Source: Planctomycetales bacterium (GTDB lineage Bacteria; Planctomycetota; SBBH01). Taken from it: DNA of 13,041 nucleotides. This document shows, piece after piece, positions 6,549 through 13,041 of this stretch. Every line of letters begins with the position of its first letter. The stretch's first letter is position 1. The notes beneath the pieces are model-generated. The model had not been told where the DNA came from and did not search any database. It saw only the letters and a list, made by a program, of their open reading frames with translations. The translations under genes were made by a program, and so were the position numbers. Location: assembly GCA_005239795.1 (NCBI GenBank), contig SBBH01000155.1:1-13041 (forward strand), given 5' to 3'.

Positions 6549-7840
6549 GCGGGCCCCAGGAAGAAGGAGGCCGCCAGGCGGACAGACCCCGCGACGCGGC
6601 GCACATCCTCAAGCGTGACCTCGGTGAGGCGTGCCAGGGCCGCCGAGCGCGTAAAGGTGCGCCCCAACAATCCCTCCTCGTAGTGGGCGTCGATCTGGGC
6701 GGCGCGCAGGTCCACCAGACGTCGAAGACCTTGTCGCATTGCCGCAACCGTGAGGGCGAATTCTTTCCGCTCGATCCGCCCCCGAGCGAGGGAGTCGACC
6801 TGCCTCAGGATCGAGACGAGCGCCTTCTGGCGGTTTCCCGGGGCGACGCCAGCCTCCGCGAACAACCATCCGGTGGCACGGTCGGCGACGCTCGAAATGG
6901 AATAGGCGAGGCTCTCCTTTTCGCGCGTCTGTTGGAAAAGCCGCGAATGGGGGTATCCCCCGAGTATGCCGTTGTAGACAAGAAATGCATCCGAAGCGCG
7001 CCCGTCGTCCCACGGGTCGATGTTCGTCGCGAACCCCAGGCAAATCCTCCCTTGAGCCACGCGCGCGCGCTCGGCGCGGCGGCGAACGCCAGAGAACTTC
7101 ACAAACGTGGGGCGCGCCGGCGCCGAAGAGGCGGCCCGCCGGGGGAATGTCAGAGCGGGCATGGCGCGCTTGAGAATCTCTTGGGGCGCCTCAGGCCCCA
7201 TCGCGTAGAGATCGACGGGAGCGCGCTCAAGCCACGTCCGGTAATGCGACCAGAGCGATCCGGGACGCACCATTTCAAGATCCACAAGCGTCCCATAGGG
7301 ATGAATGGCGAGCGCCGTCTTCCCGGCCATGAGCGCACGGCAACGCTCATAGGCGTACCGGTCCTTCTGCTCAACGAGCGACCGGATCTGCGCGGCCAAA
7401 TTCGCCTTTTCGCGCGCGACATAATCGGAGCGGAAAGCCCCCCCTTGGACGAGCGGATCGGCCCAAAGATCGCGCAGAACCTCGAACGCTTCTCCCAGAA
7501 AATCCCGTCGCAAGACGATAGGCAAAAAGCGCTCGCAAGGGATTTCCAGCTCCCAGGAAACGATCTGGTGGGAGCCGAACCGGTGGACGCCCGCCTCGAG
7601 TGTCGTGCCGCAGAGCCTTTCGAGATGCCGCCGCAGGGACGCCTCGGTGGGGAACGCCCGACAGCCGCGTTTCAAGACGAAGGGGAGAAGCGCGGTCCAA
7701 GCGGCCCGGTCTCCCAGGTCCGAGCGCGCGAACGCCGTCACCAATGTCGTCTTATAACGCGGCGCCCGCACGGCGTGCAGGCGGATGCCGTTGGGAAGAA
7801 CCGTTGCCTCGAAATCGCCGGAACGAAACCAGGACGCCAC
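6545..7840 (-). CDS. M16 family peptidase-like protein, non-catalytic partner (YmfF-like)
   Basis: 431 aa from GTG at 7840. It has an M16 N-terminal half (L-P-N-G-I-R-L early), but the zinc motif is absent: the matching helix reads A-L-L-P-F-V-L. The C-terminal half keeps the Arg/Tyr signature that holds the substrate carbonyl: R300-L-F-Q followed by S-L-A-Y313-S-I. It is thus the complement of the following gene, which has the zinc site but not this signature. The start is uncertain. The frame stays open to an ATG at 8074 inside mutL, but the residues encoded before 7840 look unlike the family; GTG at 7840 gives a length close to the family norm. No Shine-Dalgarno is visible. It lies 94 nt behind mutL and overlaps the next gene by 4 nt. 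Confidence 0.82.
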   Translation of the reverse strand: MASWFRSGDFEATVLPNGIRLHAVRAPRYKTTLVTAFARSDLGDRAAWTALLPFVLKRGCRAFPTEASLRRHLERLCGTTLEAGVHRFGSHQIVSWELEIPCERFLPIVLRRDFLGEAFEVLRDLWADPLVQGGAFRSDYVAREKANLAAQIRSLVEQKDRYAYERCRALMAGKTALAIHPYGTLVDLEMVRPGSLWSHYRTWLERAPVDLYAMGPEAPQEILKRAMPALTFPRRAASSAPARPTFVKFSGVRRRAERARVAQGRICLGFATNIDPWDDGRASDAFLVYNGILGGYPHSRLFQQTREKESLAYSISSVADRATGWLFAEAGVAPGNRQKALVSILRQVDSLARGRIERKEFALTVAAMRQGLRRLVDLRAAQIDAHYEEGLLGRTFTRSAALARLTEVTLEDVRRVAGSVRLAASFFLGPA

Positions 7841-7842
7841 GG

Positions 7843-7917
7843 TCAGGATTCGCGCGAAAATAACTGATCGATTCTTTCGCAATGAGCCGTTTTGATTCGG
7901 TCGTCTTTTCGTTCCAT
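7843..7917 (-). CDS. Possible 24-codon leader ORF before the M16 pair
   Basis: In the mutL-M16 gap an ATG at 7917 opens a 24-codon frame, highly charged, whose TGA ends 2 nt before the GTG start of the M16 gene. AAGGA lies 14 nt upstream of the ATG, farther than usual. It could be a translational-coupling leader peptide or chance; length alone gives no support for selection. Confidence 0.15.
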   Translation of the reverse strand: MERKDDRIKTAHCERIDQLFSRES

Positions 7918-7930
7918 TTTTTTCGCGCGA
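7850..7930 (-). repeat. Inverted repeat in the mutL-M16 intergenic gap
   Basis: TCGCGCGAAAA (minus strand 7930-7920) is matched by its reverse complement TTTTCGCGCGA (7860-7850), an 11-bp perfect pair with a 59-nt loop. Each arm also contains the palindrome TCGCGCGA. The second arm ends 9 nt before the GTG start of the M16 gene. It might be an mRNA stem near the start codon or a pair of protein-binding sites. Confidence 0.35.
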
Positions 7931-7934
7931 GTCC

Positions 7935-9689
7935 TTACCTGCGCAGAAACCGCTTCTCGAGCTCCTTGACAGTGATCGAAAACGAGGTGGGACGTCCATG
8001 CTGGCAGCAGCCAGGAAAATCCGCCCTACTGCGCCTGGCGAGCAGGCTCCGGACCACCTCGGCCGAGAGCGCATCCCCCGCCTTCACCGCCGCCTGGCAG
8101 GCCACGATCCGCACAATCTTGTCTCGCAGGTTTCCCGGATCGTCCCCGCAGTCCTCTTCCCAGCGCTCGAGCAAAACCCGGAAGAAGTCGCGCAGGCGTC
8201 GCCCAGCCAGGACCGACGGCGCGGCGTGGACCGCCAGCGCCCCGCCGCCGAACTCCCCCACGTCGAACCCCAGAGTCGCCAGAAGCGACTTGGCCTCCAG
8301 AATCTGTGCGGCCTCGACCGGAGAAAATTCCAGGACTTCGGGGATCAGAAGCTGCTGGCTTTCGACCACAGCTTTTTCACTTTTTCGCTTGAGCTCCTCA
8401 TAGAGAATCCGTTCGTGCAGGGCATGCTGGTCGAAAATCTCGATCCCCTCGGGCGTCTCCACCACGAGAAACATCTTGTGTACCTGGAGATGGCGCAGTT
8501 CCGGCTCTGGCAACAGTGCCGGGTCGATCTCGTTCTGGCGCTCCAAGGGCGAGACGGCTTCCTTGGGAGCAAAGGGTTCCGGCGGCGAGGCGTCAAAGCG
8601 CGGCGGGTTGAATCCATAGGCCGCGCCCGACTCGGCGGCGCGCAGGACCGACCCCGGCGGCGCCTGGCCCCCTTCGGCGATTTCATGCGCCGGGCCTCCG
8701 TGTCCCGCGCGGAGCGCCTGAGCCAACGCTGTCCGGACGAACGGATGGACGCGCGCGGCGTCTCGGAACCGCACCTCGGTTTTGGTAGGATGGACGTTCA
8801 CGTCGACCGCGTCAGCCGGCAGGGCCAAAAAAAGGAAAGACGCCGGGTAGCGGCCGCGCGGGACCAAGGTTTCGTACGCCTGACGCAGCGCGGCGCCAAC
8901 GATTCGGTCCCGGACGAACCGGCCGTTGACGAACAACATCTGCTGCTTGGCGCTGGTGCGGTGGACGCCGGGGCGCGAAACGGCGCCCGCGAGATGCATC
9001 CCCCCCTCCCAGTGATCCACCGGGACAAGCTCCTTATCGACGTCGGGCCCGAAAAGAAAACGGATCCTCTCGTGGACCGACGCCGCAGGAAAGGCGCGCA
9101 GGACCTGGCGGGCATCGGCCTGCAAAAAGAAGGAAATCTCCAAATGGGCCAGGGCGAAGCGGTAAATCCATTCCTGGATATGGGCCGCCTCGGTGGCCGG
9201 CGCGCGCAGGAATTTCTTGCGGACCGGGACATTGAAAAAAAGGTCGCGCACCTCGATCCGCGTTCCCGGCGGGGCGCCCGCCGGGCGCGGTCCCTTCGCC
9301 TGGCCTCCCTCGACGTCGATCACGCCCCCTCCAGAGCCGCCGGCGGGGCACGACGTGATCGTCATCCGAGAAACCGCCCCGATCGCCGCCAGGGCTTCCC
9401 CGCGGAATCCGAACGTCTCCACGCGAAAGAGGTCGTCGGCGCTGGCAATCTTGCTCGTGGCGTGGCTTTTCACCGCCTCGGCCAGATCCTCGATGTCCAT
9501 GCCGACCCCGTCGTCGATGACGCGCAGGACCTTGCAGCCCCCCTCCTCGATCTCGACGGTGATGCGGGAGGCTCCGGCGTCGAGGGCATTCTCGACGAGC
9601 TCCTTGACGACCGAGGCGGGGCGCTCCACCACCTCACCGGCGGCGATCTTCTCGACGGTCTCGGGCGGCAGGACGCGAATCGTGGACAT
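7935..9689 (-). CDS. mutL: DNA mismatch repair protein MutL (endonuclease type)
   Basis: Coordinates mismatch repair after MutS; this form should nick the new strand itself. 584 aa. The N-terminal GHKL ATPase shows E30 and N34 (motif I), D59-D-G-V-G63 (motif II), and G94-F-R-G-E98 (motif III). The D-V-N-V-H-P-T-K-T-E-V segment of the transducer domain follows, then a Pro/Ala-rich linker. The C-terminal domain carries D420-Q-H-A-x2-E426-x4-E431, A530-C-Q-A-A-V-K-A and C562-Q563-H-G-R-P, the metal-binding endonuclease motifs absent from E. coli-type MutL. Q445-Q-L-L-I-P450 resembles the sliding-clamp-binding element. The CPHGRP motif has Gln in place of Pro. It lies 92 nt behind nfo on the same strand and probably has its own promoter. 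No mutS is in the window. Confidence 0.96.
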   Translation of the reverse strand: MSTIRVLPPETVEKIAAGEVVERPASVVKELVENALDAGASRITVEIEEGGCKVLRVIDDGVGMDIEDLAEAVKSHATSKIASADDLFRVETFGFRGEALAAIGAVSRMTITSCPAGGSGGGVIDVEGGQAKGPRPAGAPPGTRIEVRDLFFNVPVRKKFLRAPATEAAHIQEWIYRFALAHLEISFFLQADARQVLRAFPAASVHERIRFLFGPDVDKELVPVDHWEGGMHLAGAVSRPGVHRTSAKQQMLFVNGRFVRDRIVGAALRQAYETLVPRGRYPASFLFLALPADAVDVNVHPTKTEVRFRDAARVHPFVRTALAQALRAGHGGPAHEIAEGGQAPPGSVLRAAESGAAYGFNPPRFDASPPEPFAPKEAVSPLERQNEIDPALLPEPELRHLQVHKMFLVVETPEGIEIFDQHALHERILYEELKRKSEKAVVESQQLLIPEVLEFSPVEAAQILEAKSLLATLGFDVGEFGGGALAVHAAPSVLAGRRLRDFFRVLLERWEEDCGDDPGNLRDKIVRIVACQAAVKAGDALSAEVVRSLLARRSRADFPGCCQHGRPTSFSITVKELEKRFLRR

Positions 9690-9696
9690 CGCTCAA

Positions 9697-9725
9697 ATTC
9701 TACTGAAAACCCTTCTGGGTGTCGC
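9697..9725 (-). promoter_or_regulatory. Putative leaderless promoter of mutL
   Basis: GCGACA (9725-9720), a 17-bp spacer, and TAGAAT (9702-9697, 5 of 6 to TATAAT), then 7 nt to the mutL ATG at 9689. The -35 half-match (GACA) and spacer are the same as at copA. No Shine-Dalgarno sequence precedes the ATG. Confidence 0.45.
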
Positions 9726-9781
9726 GCGCGCCCTTGATAACCCGAGACGATGAATGGCCGCCAGCCAGGAAGAAACCGCCA

Positions 9782-10657
9782 TCATGTCTGCGTGATCAAG
9801 GAGCGCAGGATCCCGAGATTTTCCCGATCCTCCGCGAGATCCTCTCCCTTAGGAGTCTCGAGAACCATGGGCAGGCCTGCAAAGCGCGGGTCGTTCAGGA
9901 TCATCCGGAAGGGTTCCAGGCCCAAGAATCCCTTGCCGATCTGCTCGTGCCGATCGACGCGGCTGGCGAGGTCCTTCTTAGCGTCGTTCAGGTGGAAACA
10001 TTTCACGCGCGAAAGCCCCACGGCTCCGTCGAGTTCGGCGAGCGTCGCCTCATACCCTTCGCGCGTGCGGATCTCGTATCCGGCGGCCAGAAGATGGCAA
10101 GTATCGAGACACAGCCCCACGCGCTCGGGCTCCTTCGCGCGGCCTAAGATCTCCTGCATGTGGGAGAATTTGAAGCCAACGTTCGTTCCCTGGCCGGCAG
10201 TGACCTCGAGGCAGATACGCACTTGGAATCCCCGGGTGCGCGCATGAACTTCGTCCAGGCCCTTCGCGATCCTGGCGAAACAGGCCTCCTCCCCAGATCC
10301 AACATGCGCGCCGGGGTGCATGACGACATAGGTCAGGCCCAGCTGCTCGGCCCGCTCGAGCTCTCCGATCAAGGCCGAGATCGACCGCTGCCAGAGCGCG
10401 TTGTCCGGCGATCCCGCGTTGATGAGATAGGAGTCATGCGCAAAGGCGAACCGCACGCCGTGAGCCCCGACCGCCTTCTTGAACGCCGCGGCTTGGCTCT
10501 CGGGGATAGGGCGCGCATGCCACTGGTTGGAACTCGACGTGAAAATTTGGAGGGCGGTCCCCCCCACGGACGCGAGACGCTCGACCGCCTTCTCGACCCC
10601 GCCGGCGATCGACATGTGAGCTCCCAGGCAGGGAAGAACAACGTTCTTTTTCGTCAT
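9782..10657 (-). CDS. nfo: Endonuclease IV (AP endonuclease, Nfo)
   Basis: Cuts the DNA backbone 5' of abasic sites in base excision repair. 291 aa, TIM-barrel family of normal length. All nine metal ligands that bind the three zinc ions in E. coli Nfo have counterparts: H74, H114, E151, D185, H188, H222, D235, H237 and E267. They sit in the signatures F-A-H-D-S-Y, M-H-P-G-A-H, L-E-V-T-A-G-Q-G, C-L-D-T-C-H, F-H-L-N-D, D-R-H-E-Q-I-G-K-G and L-E-T-P-K. One departure: the residue after E151 is Val, where E. coli has Asn. It lies between the cNMP-domain gene (69 nt upstream) and mutL, so two DNA repair genes are adjacent. No Shine-Dalgarno precedes the ATG. A 5-codon frame ends in a TGA that overlaps this ATG, and reinitiation is possible. 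Confidence 0.96.
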   Translation of the reverse strand: MTKKNVVLPCLGAHMSIAGGVEKAVERLASVGGTALQIFTSSSNQWHARPIPESQAAAFKKAVGAHGVRFAFAHDSYLINAGSPDNALWQRSISALIGELERAEQLGLTYVVMHPGAHVGSGEEACFARIAKGLDEVHARTRGFQVRICLEVTAGQGTNVGFKFSHMQEILGRAKEPERVGLCLDTCHLLAAGYEIRTREGYEATLAELDGAVGLSRVKCFHLNDAKKDLASRVDRHEQIGKGFLGLEPFRMILNDPRFAGLPMVLETPKGEDLAEDRENLGILRSLITQT

Positions 10658-10726
10658 GAGTCACGCGTCATGCGCAATGCGCCGGAATGGTCTGCGCATG
10701 CCACATTTCTCATGTCGGCAAGCACT

Positions 10727-11194
10727 CTAGAAGTAGCGGATCAGGTCCTGGAACCCTTCCAGTTGATCGTCGACTTTCTTCAAACGCTCGCTCATCTTGC
10801 GAATGATCCCGAGAAGGATCTTGTTGGCCAGCGACAGGTCGTCCGCAAAAAGCCTGTCCAAGACGGGCCGGTCCGCCACAAAAAGCGATGCCTTGGTCGC
10901 CGCAACGGCGTCGGCCGAACGGAGCCTCCCGTCGAAATATGACATCTCGCCGAAGATCTCCCCTTGCGAAAGGCGCGCCAGGACCACCGCGCCCCCCTTG
11001 GGCTGTTTGCGCGTGATGTGGACCACTCCGGCCCAGATGAGATAGACCGTGCCGCCGGGGTCCCCCTGGGAAAAGATGTGCGCCCTTTTTTCGTAAACGC
11101 GCTCCTCGAGAACCCCCGCCACCTTCGCCATGTCCTCAGGCTCAAAGCGGCTGAAGATGTCGACCTTCGAGAGGAAGGCGATGCGGTCGTTCAC
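10727..11194 (-). CDS. Stand-alone cyclic-nucleotide-binding domain protein
   Basis: 155 aa consisting of one cNMP-binding domain (about residues 8-120) and a charged C-terminal helix (about 125-153). The phosphate-binding cassette reads F81-G82-E83 with R92-S93-A94; Glu and Arg are 9 apart as in the PKA-type cassette, so binding of a cyclic nucleotide is plausible. Unlike CRP/FNR regulators there is no helix-turn-helix domain and no fused enzyme. The GTG start overlaps the infB stop codon (GTGA), so it is probably translated by ribosomes that have just finished IF-2. It could sense a nucleotide and act on a partner protein (inference). In many bacteria rbfA follows infB instead. Alternative start codons further in would cut the first strand of the domain. 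Confidence 0.85.
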   Translation of the reverse strand: MNDRIAFLSKVDIFSRFEPEDMAKVAGVLEERVYEKRAHIFSQGDPGGTVYLIWAGVVHITRKQPKGGAVVLARLSQGEIFGEMSYFDGRLRSADAVAATKASLFVADRPVLDRLFADDLSLANKILLGIIRKMSERLKKVDDQLEGFQDLIRYF

Positions 11195-13041
11195 ACGCTG
11201 CTCTTAGCGGCCTTTGCGGCCGACCCGAACGTGCGCGCCACCTTCTGGAACTCATAGACGTCGATCGCGTCGCCGGGCTTGACGTCGTCGAAGCCGGCCA
11301 CGCGGGCGCCGCACTCAAGCCCCTCCTTCACCTCGCGCACGTCGTCTTTGAAGCGGCGGAGCGAATCGAGCTTCCCCTCGTGGACGACGACGCCGTCCCG
11401 CACAATGCGCGCGTGGGCGCCGCGGCGCACGACGCCCGAAACCGCCAGGCACCCCGCGATCGCCCCCACGCGGGAGGCGTGAAAGATCTGGCGGACCTCA
11501 AGCCGCCCCAGCGCGACTTCTCGCGTCTCGGGTTCGAGGAGTCCCTCAAGCGATTTTTGGATATCCTCCGTCATCTTGTAGATAATCTGGTAGGTCCGAA
11601 TCTCGACGCCGCTGCCGGAGGCTAAAGCCAACGCCTTGTCCTCGGCCACCACGTGGAACCCCACGATCACCGCGTCGGAGGCATGCGCCAGGAGTACGTC
11701 CGATTCGCTGATGGCGCCGACCCCCTGGTGGAGGACCCGTACCCGGACCTCCTCGGTCGAGAGGTCCGAAAGCGCCTGCGCGACCACCTCCATGGACCCT
11801 TTGACATCGGCTTTCACAACGACGTTGAACTCCTTGGCCTTCTTCTCCTCGAGGTGGCTGTAGAGATTCTCGAGCGTCACATGCTGCTTTCGGGCGATCT
11901 CGACCTCGCGCAGCTTGTGGGCCTTCTCGGCAGCGACCTGGCGGGCCTGATCGATGTCGCCGACGGCGAACATCCTGGCTCCCGCCTCGGGAACTTCCGA
12001 AAGCCCCATGAGTTGGACAGGCGTCGAGGGGCCGGCCTCCTGGAGTGCCCGGCCGGCATCGTCCATCATCGCGCGGACCTTGCCGTAAGCGTGCCCGCAG
12101 ACCACCGCGTTTCCCACCTTGAGCGTCCCGTCCTTCACCAGGACCGTCGCCGCGATCCCCCGCGCCTCGGAGACGCACGCCTCGATCACCGTCCCTTGAG
12201 CGGACGCCTTGGGATTGGCCTTGAGGTCCAGGACCTCCGCCTCAAGATGGATGCGGTCCAGGAGCTCCGGGATTCCCTTCCCCGTGAGAGCCGAGACCTC
12301 CATGAAACCGGTCTTCCCTCCCCAAGCCTCGGGGATGAGCCCGAGGCGCGAGAGCTGTTCCATCACGCGGCGCGGGTCGGCGTTGGCCTTGTCGATCTTG
12401 TTCACGGCGACGATCACGGGAACGCCCGCGGCCTTGGCGTGGTTGGCGGCCTCCTCCGTCTGGGGCATCACCCCATCGTCGGCGGCCACGACCAAGACCA
12501 CAAGGTCGGTGACATTGGCGCCGCGCGCGCGCATCCGGGTGAAAGCGGCGTGGCCCGGCGTGTCCATGAAGACCACCGCTCCGTGGGGTGTTTCCACCCG
12601 GTAGGCTCCAATGTGCTGGGTGATCCCCCCCACCTCGCCCGCGGCCACATCGGTCTTACGGACGCGGTCGAGGAATGTGGTCTTCCCATGGTCAACATGC
12701 CCCATCACGGTCACCACGGGAGGACGGGGTTTTAGATCCTTCGGGCTCGATTTCTTGGGGGTGAGCGCTTCCTCCTCAAGGGTCTGGGACTCTTGGACCT
12801 CGATCGCGATCCCCAATTTCTCGGAGATCAAGCCCACCGCGTAGGCGTCAAGAACCTGGTTGATCGTGGACATGACCCCCAGATCCATGAGCGCCTTGAT
12901 GAGATCGCCGGTTTTGATGCCGATCACGGCGGAGAGATTCTTCAGAGAGACGGGGGTCTGGACCTCGAACGTCTTCCCCTTGGCCGCCGCGAGGACCCCG
13001 TCGGCCGTGCGCGCCGCGGTCCAGACACTCTCCTCGCGGCG
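11191..13041 (-). CDS. infB: Translation initiation factor IF-2, N-terminus cut by window edge
   Basis: GTPase that brings initiator tRNA to the 30S subunit and promotes subunit joining. 616 residues are visible and the frame is open through the right edge, so the start lies outside; the GTG at 12927 is an internal valine. Parts in order: the IF2_N helical domain (about 12990-12800); a short charged linker; then the G domain with G-H-V-D-H-G-K-T (12702-12679), G-G-I-T-Q-H-I-G, D-T-P-G-H, N-K-I-D and S-A-L-T-G-K-G; domain II; the alpha/beta domain III; and the C-terminal fMet-tRNA-binding barrel near G-L-E-C-G. All GTPase motifs are intact. After the barrel there is a short Ala/Lys/Ser tail. 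The stop codon overlaps the start of the cNMP-domain gene. Confidence 0.97.
   Translation of the reverse strand, partial: RREESVWTAARTADGVLAAAKGKTFEVQTPVSLKNLSAVIGIKTGDLIKALMDLGVMSTINQVLDAYAVGLISEKLGIAIEVQESQTLEEEALTPKKSSPKDLKPRPPVVTVMGHVDHGKTTFLDRVRKTDVAAGEVGGITQHIGAYRVETPHGAVVFMDTPGHAAFTRMRARGANVTDLVVLVVAADDGVMPQTEEAANHAKAAGVPVIVAVNKIDKANADPRRVMEQLSRLGLIPEAWGGKTGFMEVSALTGKGIPELLDRIHLEAEVLDLKANPKASAQGTVIEACVSEARGIAATVLVKDGTLKVGNAVVCGHAYGKVRAMMDDAGRALQEAGPSTPVQLMGLSEVPEAGARMFAVGDIDQARQVAAEKAHKLREVEIARKQHVTLENLYSHLEEKKAKEFNVVVKADVKGSMEVVAQALSDLSTEEVRVRVLHQGVGAISESDVLLAHASDAVIVGFHVVAEDKALALASGSGVEIRTYQIIYKMTEDIQKSLEGLLEPETREVALGRLEVRQIFHASRVGAIAGCLAVSGVVRRGAHARIVRDGVVVHEGKLDSLRRFKDDVREVKEGLECGARVAGFDDVKPGDAIDVYEFQKVARTFGSAAKAAKSSV

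Noticed and set aside
5760..7867. Two long plus-strand frames (307 and 394 codons) opposite the M16 genes
   Set aside because: They are antisense shadows of two well-supported peptidase genes and have biased Arg/Pro/Gly composition.
7841..8074. N-terminal extension of the YmfF-like protein into mutL, or a frameshifted N-terminus
   Set aside because: The extension would overlap mutL by 140 bases with non-family sequence. From GTG 7840 the protein already has full family length, so no frameshift is needed.
7998..9737. 579-codon open frame on the plus strand covering almost all of mutL
   Set aside because: It is the mirror of a clear MutL with all family motifs. Long antisense frames are expected in GC-rich genes with third-position GC bias, and its translation has no recognisable domain.
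10690..10726. Terminator candidate between the cNMP-domain gene and nfo
   Set aside because: The possible stem is about 7 bp with a bulge and has no T tract, too weak to call.
11653..12735. 360-codon plus-strand frame opposite infB
   Set aside because: Shadow of IF-2, whose GTPase motifs all lie on the other strand.

Overview
The window is a compact, GC-rich stretch (roughly 60-65% GC by eye) of an ordinary bacterial chromosome, mostly housekeeping genes. Genes are packed with short gaps and several 4-nt overlaps. I see no insertion sequence, prophage, CRISPR array or plasmid gene. I cannot assign a phylum. A 5S rRNA gene standing apart from 16S/23S, near-absence of Shine-Dalgarno sequences, and several start codons 5-7 nt behind a -10-like hexamer suggest a lineage that uses leaderless mRNAs, perhaps a poorly cultured phylum (inference).

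Left part (1-4632). A class I SAM-dependent methyltransferase runs off the left edge on the minus strand, behind a single-domain response regulator with a lysine-rich tail. Divergent from the regulator is a complete Cu+-type P1B ATPase (copA). The two genes appear to share one overlapping promoter region. Behind copA, on the minus strand, lie an isolated 5S rRNA gene with its own -35-like box and a 3' hairpin, a small membrane-protein ORF, and a STAS plus coiled-coil protein that starts at TTG behind a strong ribosome binding site.

Middle (4633-7934). The phosphatidylglycerophosphate synthase gene (pgsA, plus strand) converges on a two-gene M16 peptidase operon (minus strand), and their stop codons overlap. 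One M16 protein carries the zinc site HFLEH. The other lacks it but has the Arg/Tyr substrate-binding signature, the usual division of labour in two-subunit M16 peptidases.

Right part (7935-13041). On the minus strand, in transcription order: infB (IF-2, N-terminus beyond the right edge), a cyclic-nucleotide-binding-domain protein translationally coupled to it, nfo (endonuclease IV) and mutL (endonuclease-type mismatch repair). mutL appears to have its own leaderless promoter, so the order infB - cNMP domain - nfo - mutL - M16 pair may be read as one or more overlapping units.

No wholly new system is evident. The points most worth following are the recurring leaderless promoter pattern, the shared regulator/copA promoter, the cNMP-domain gene coupled to infB, and the STAS protein lacking the usual phosphoacceptor serine.
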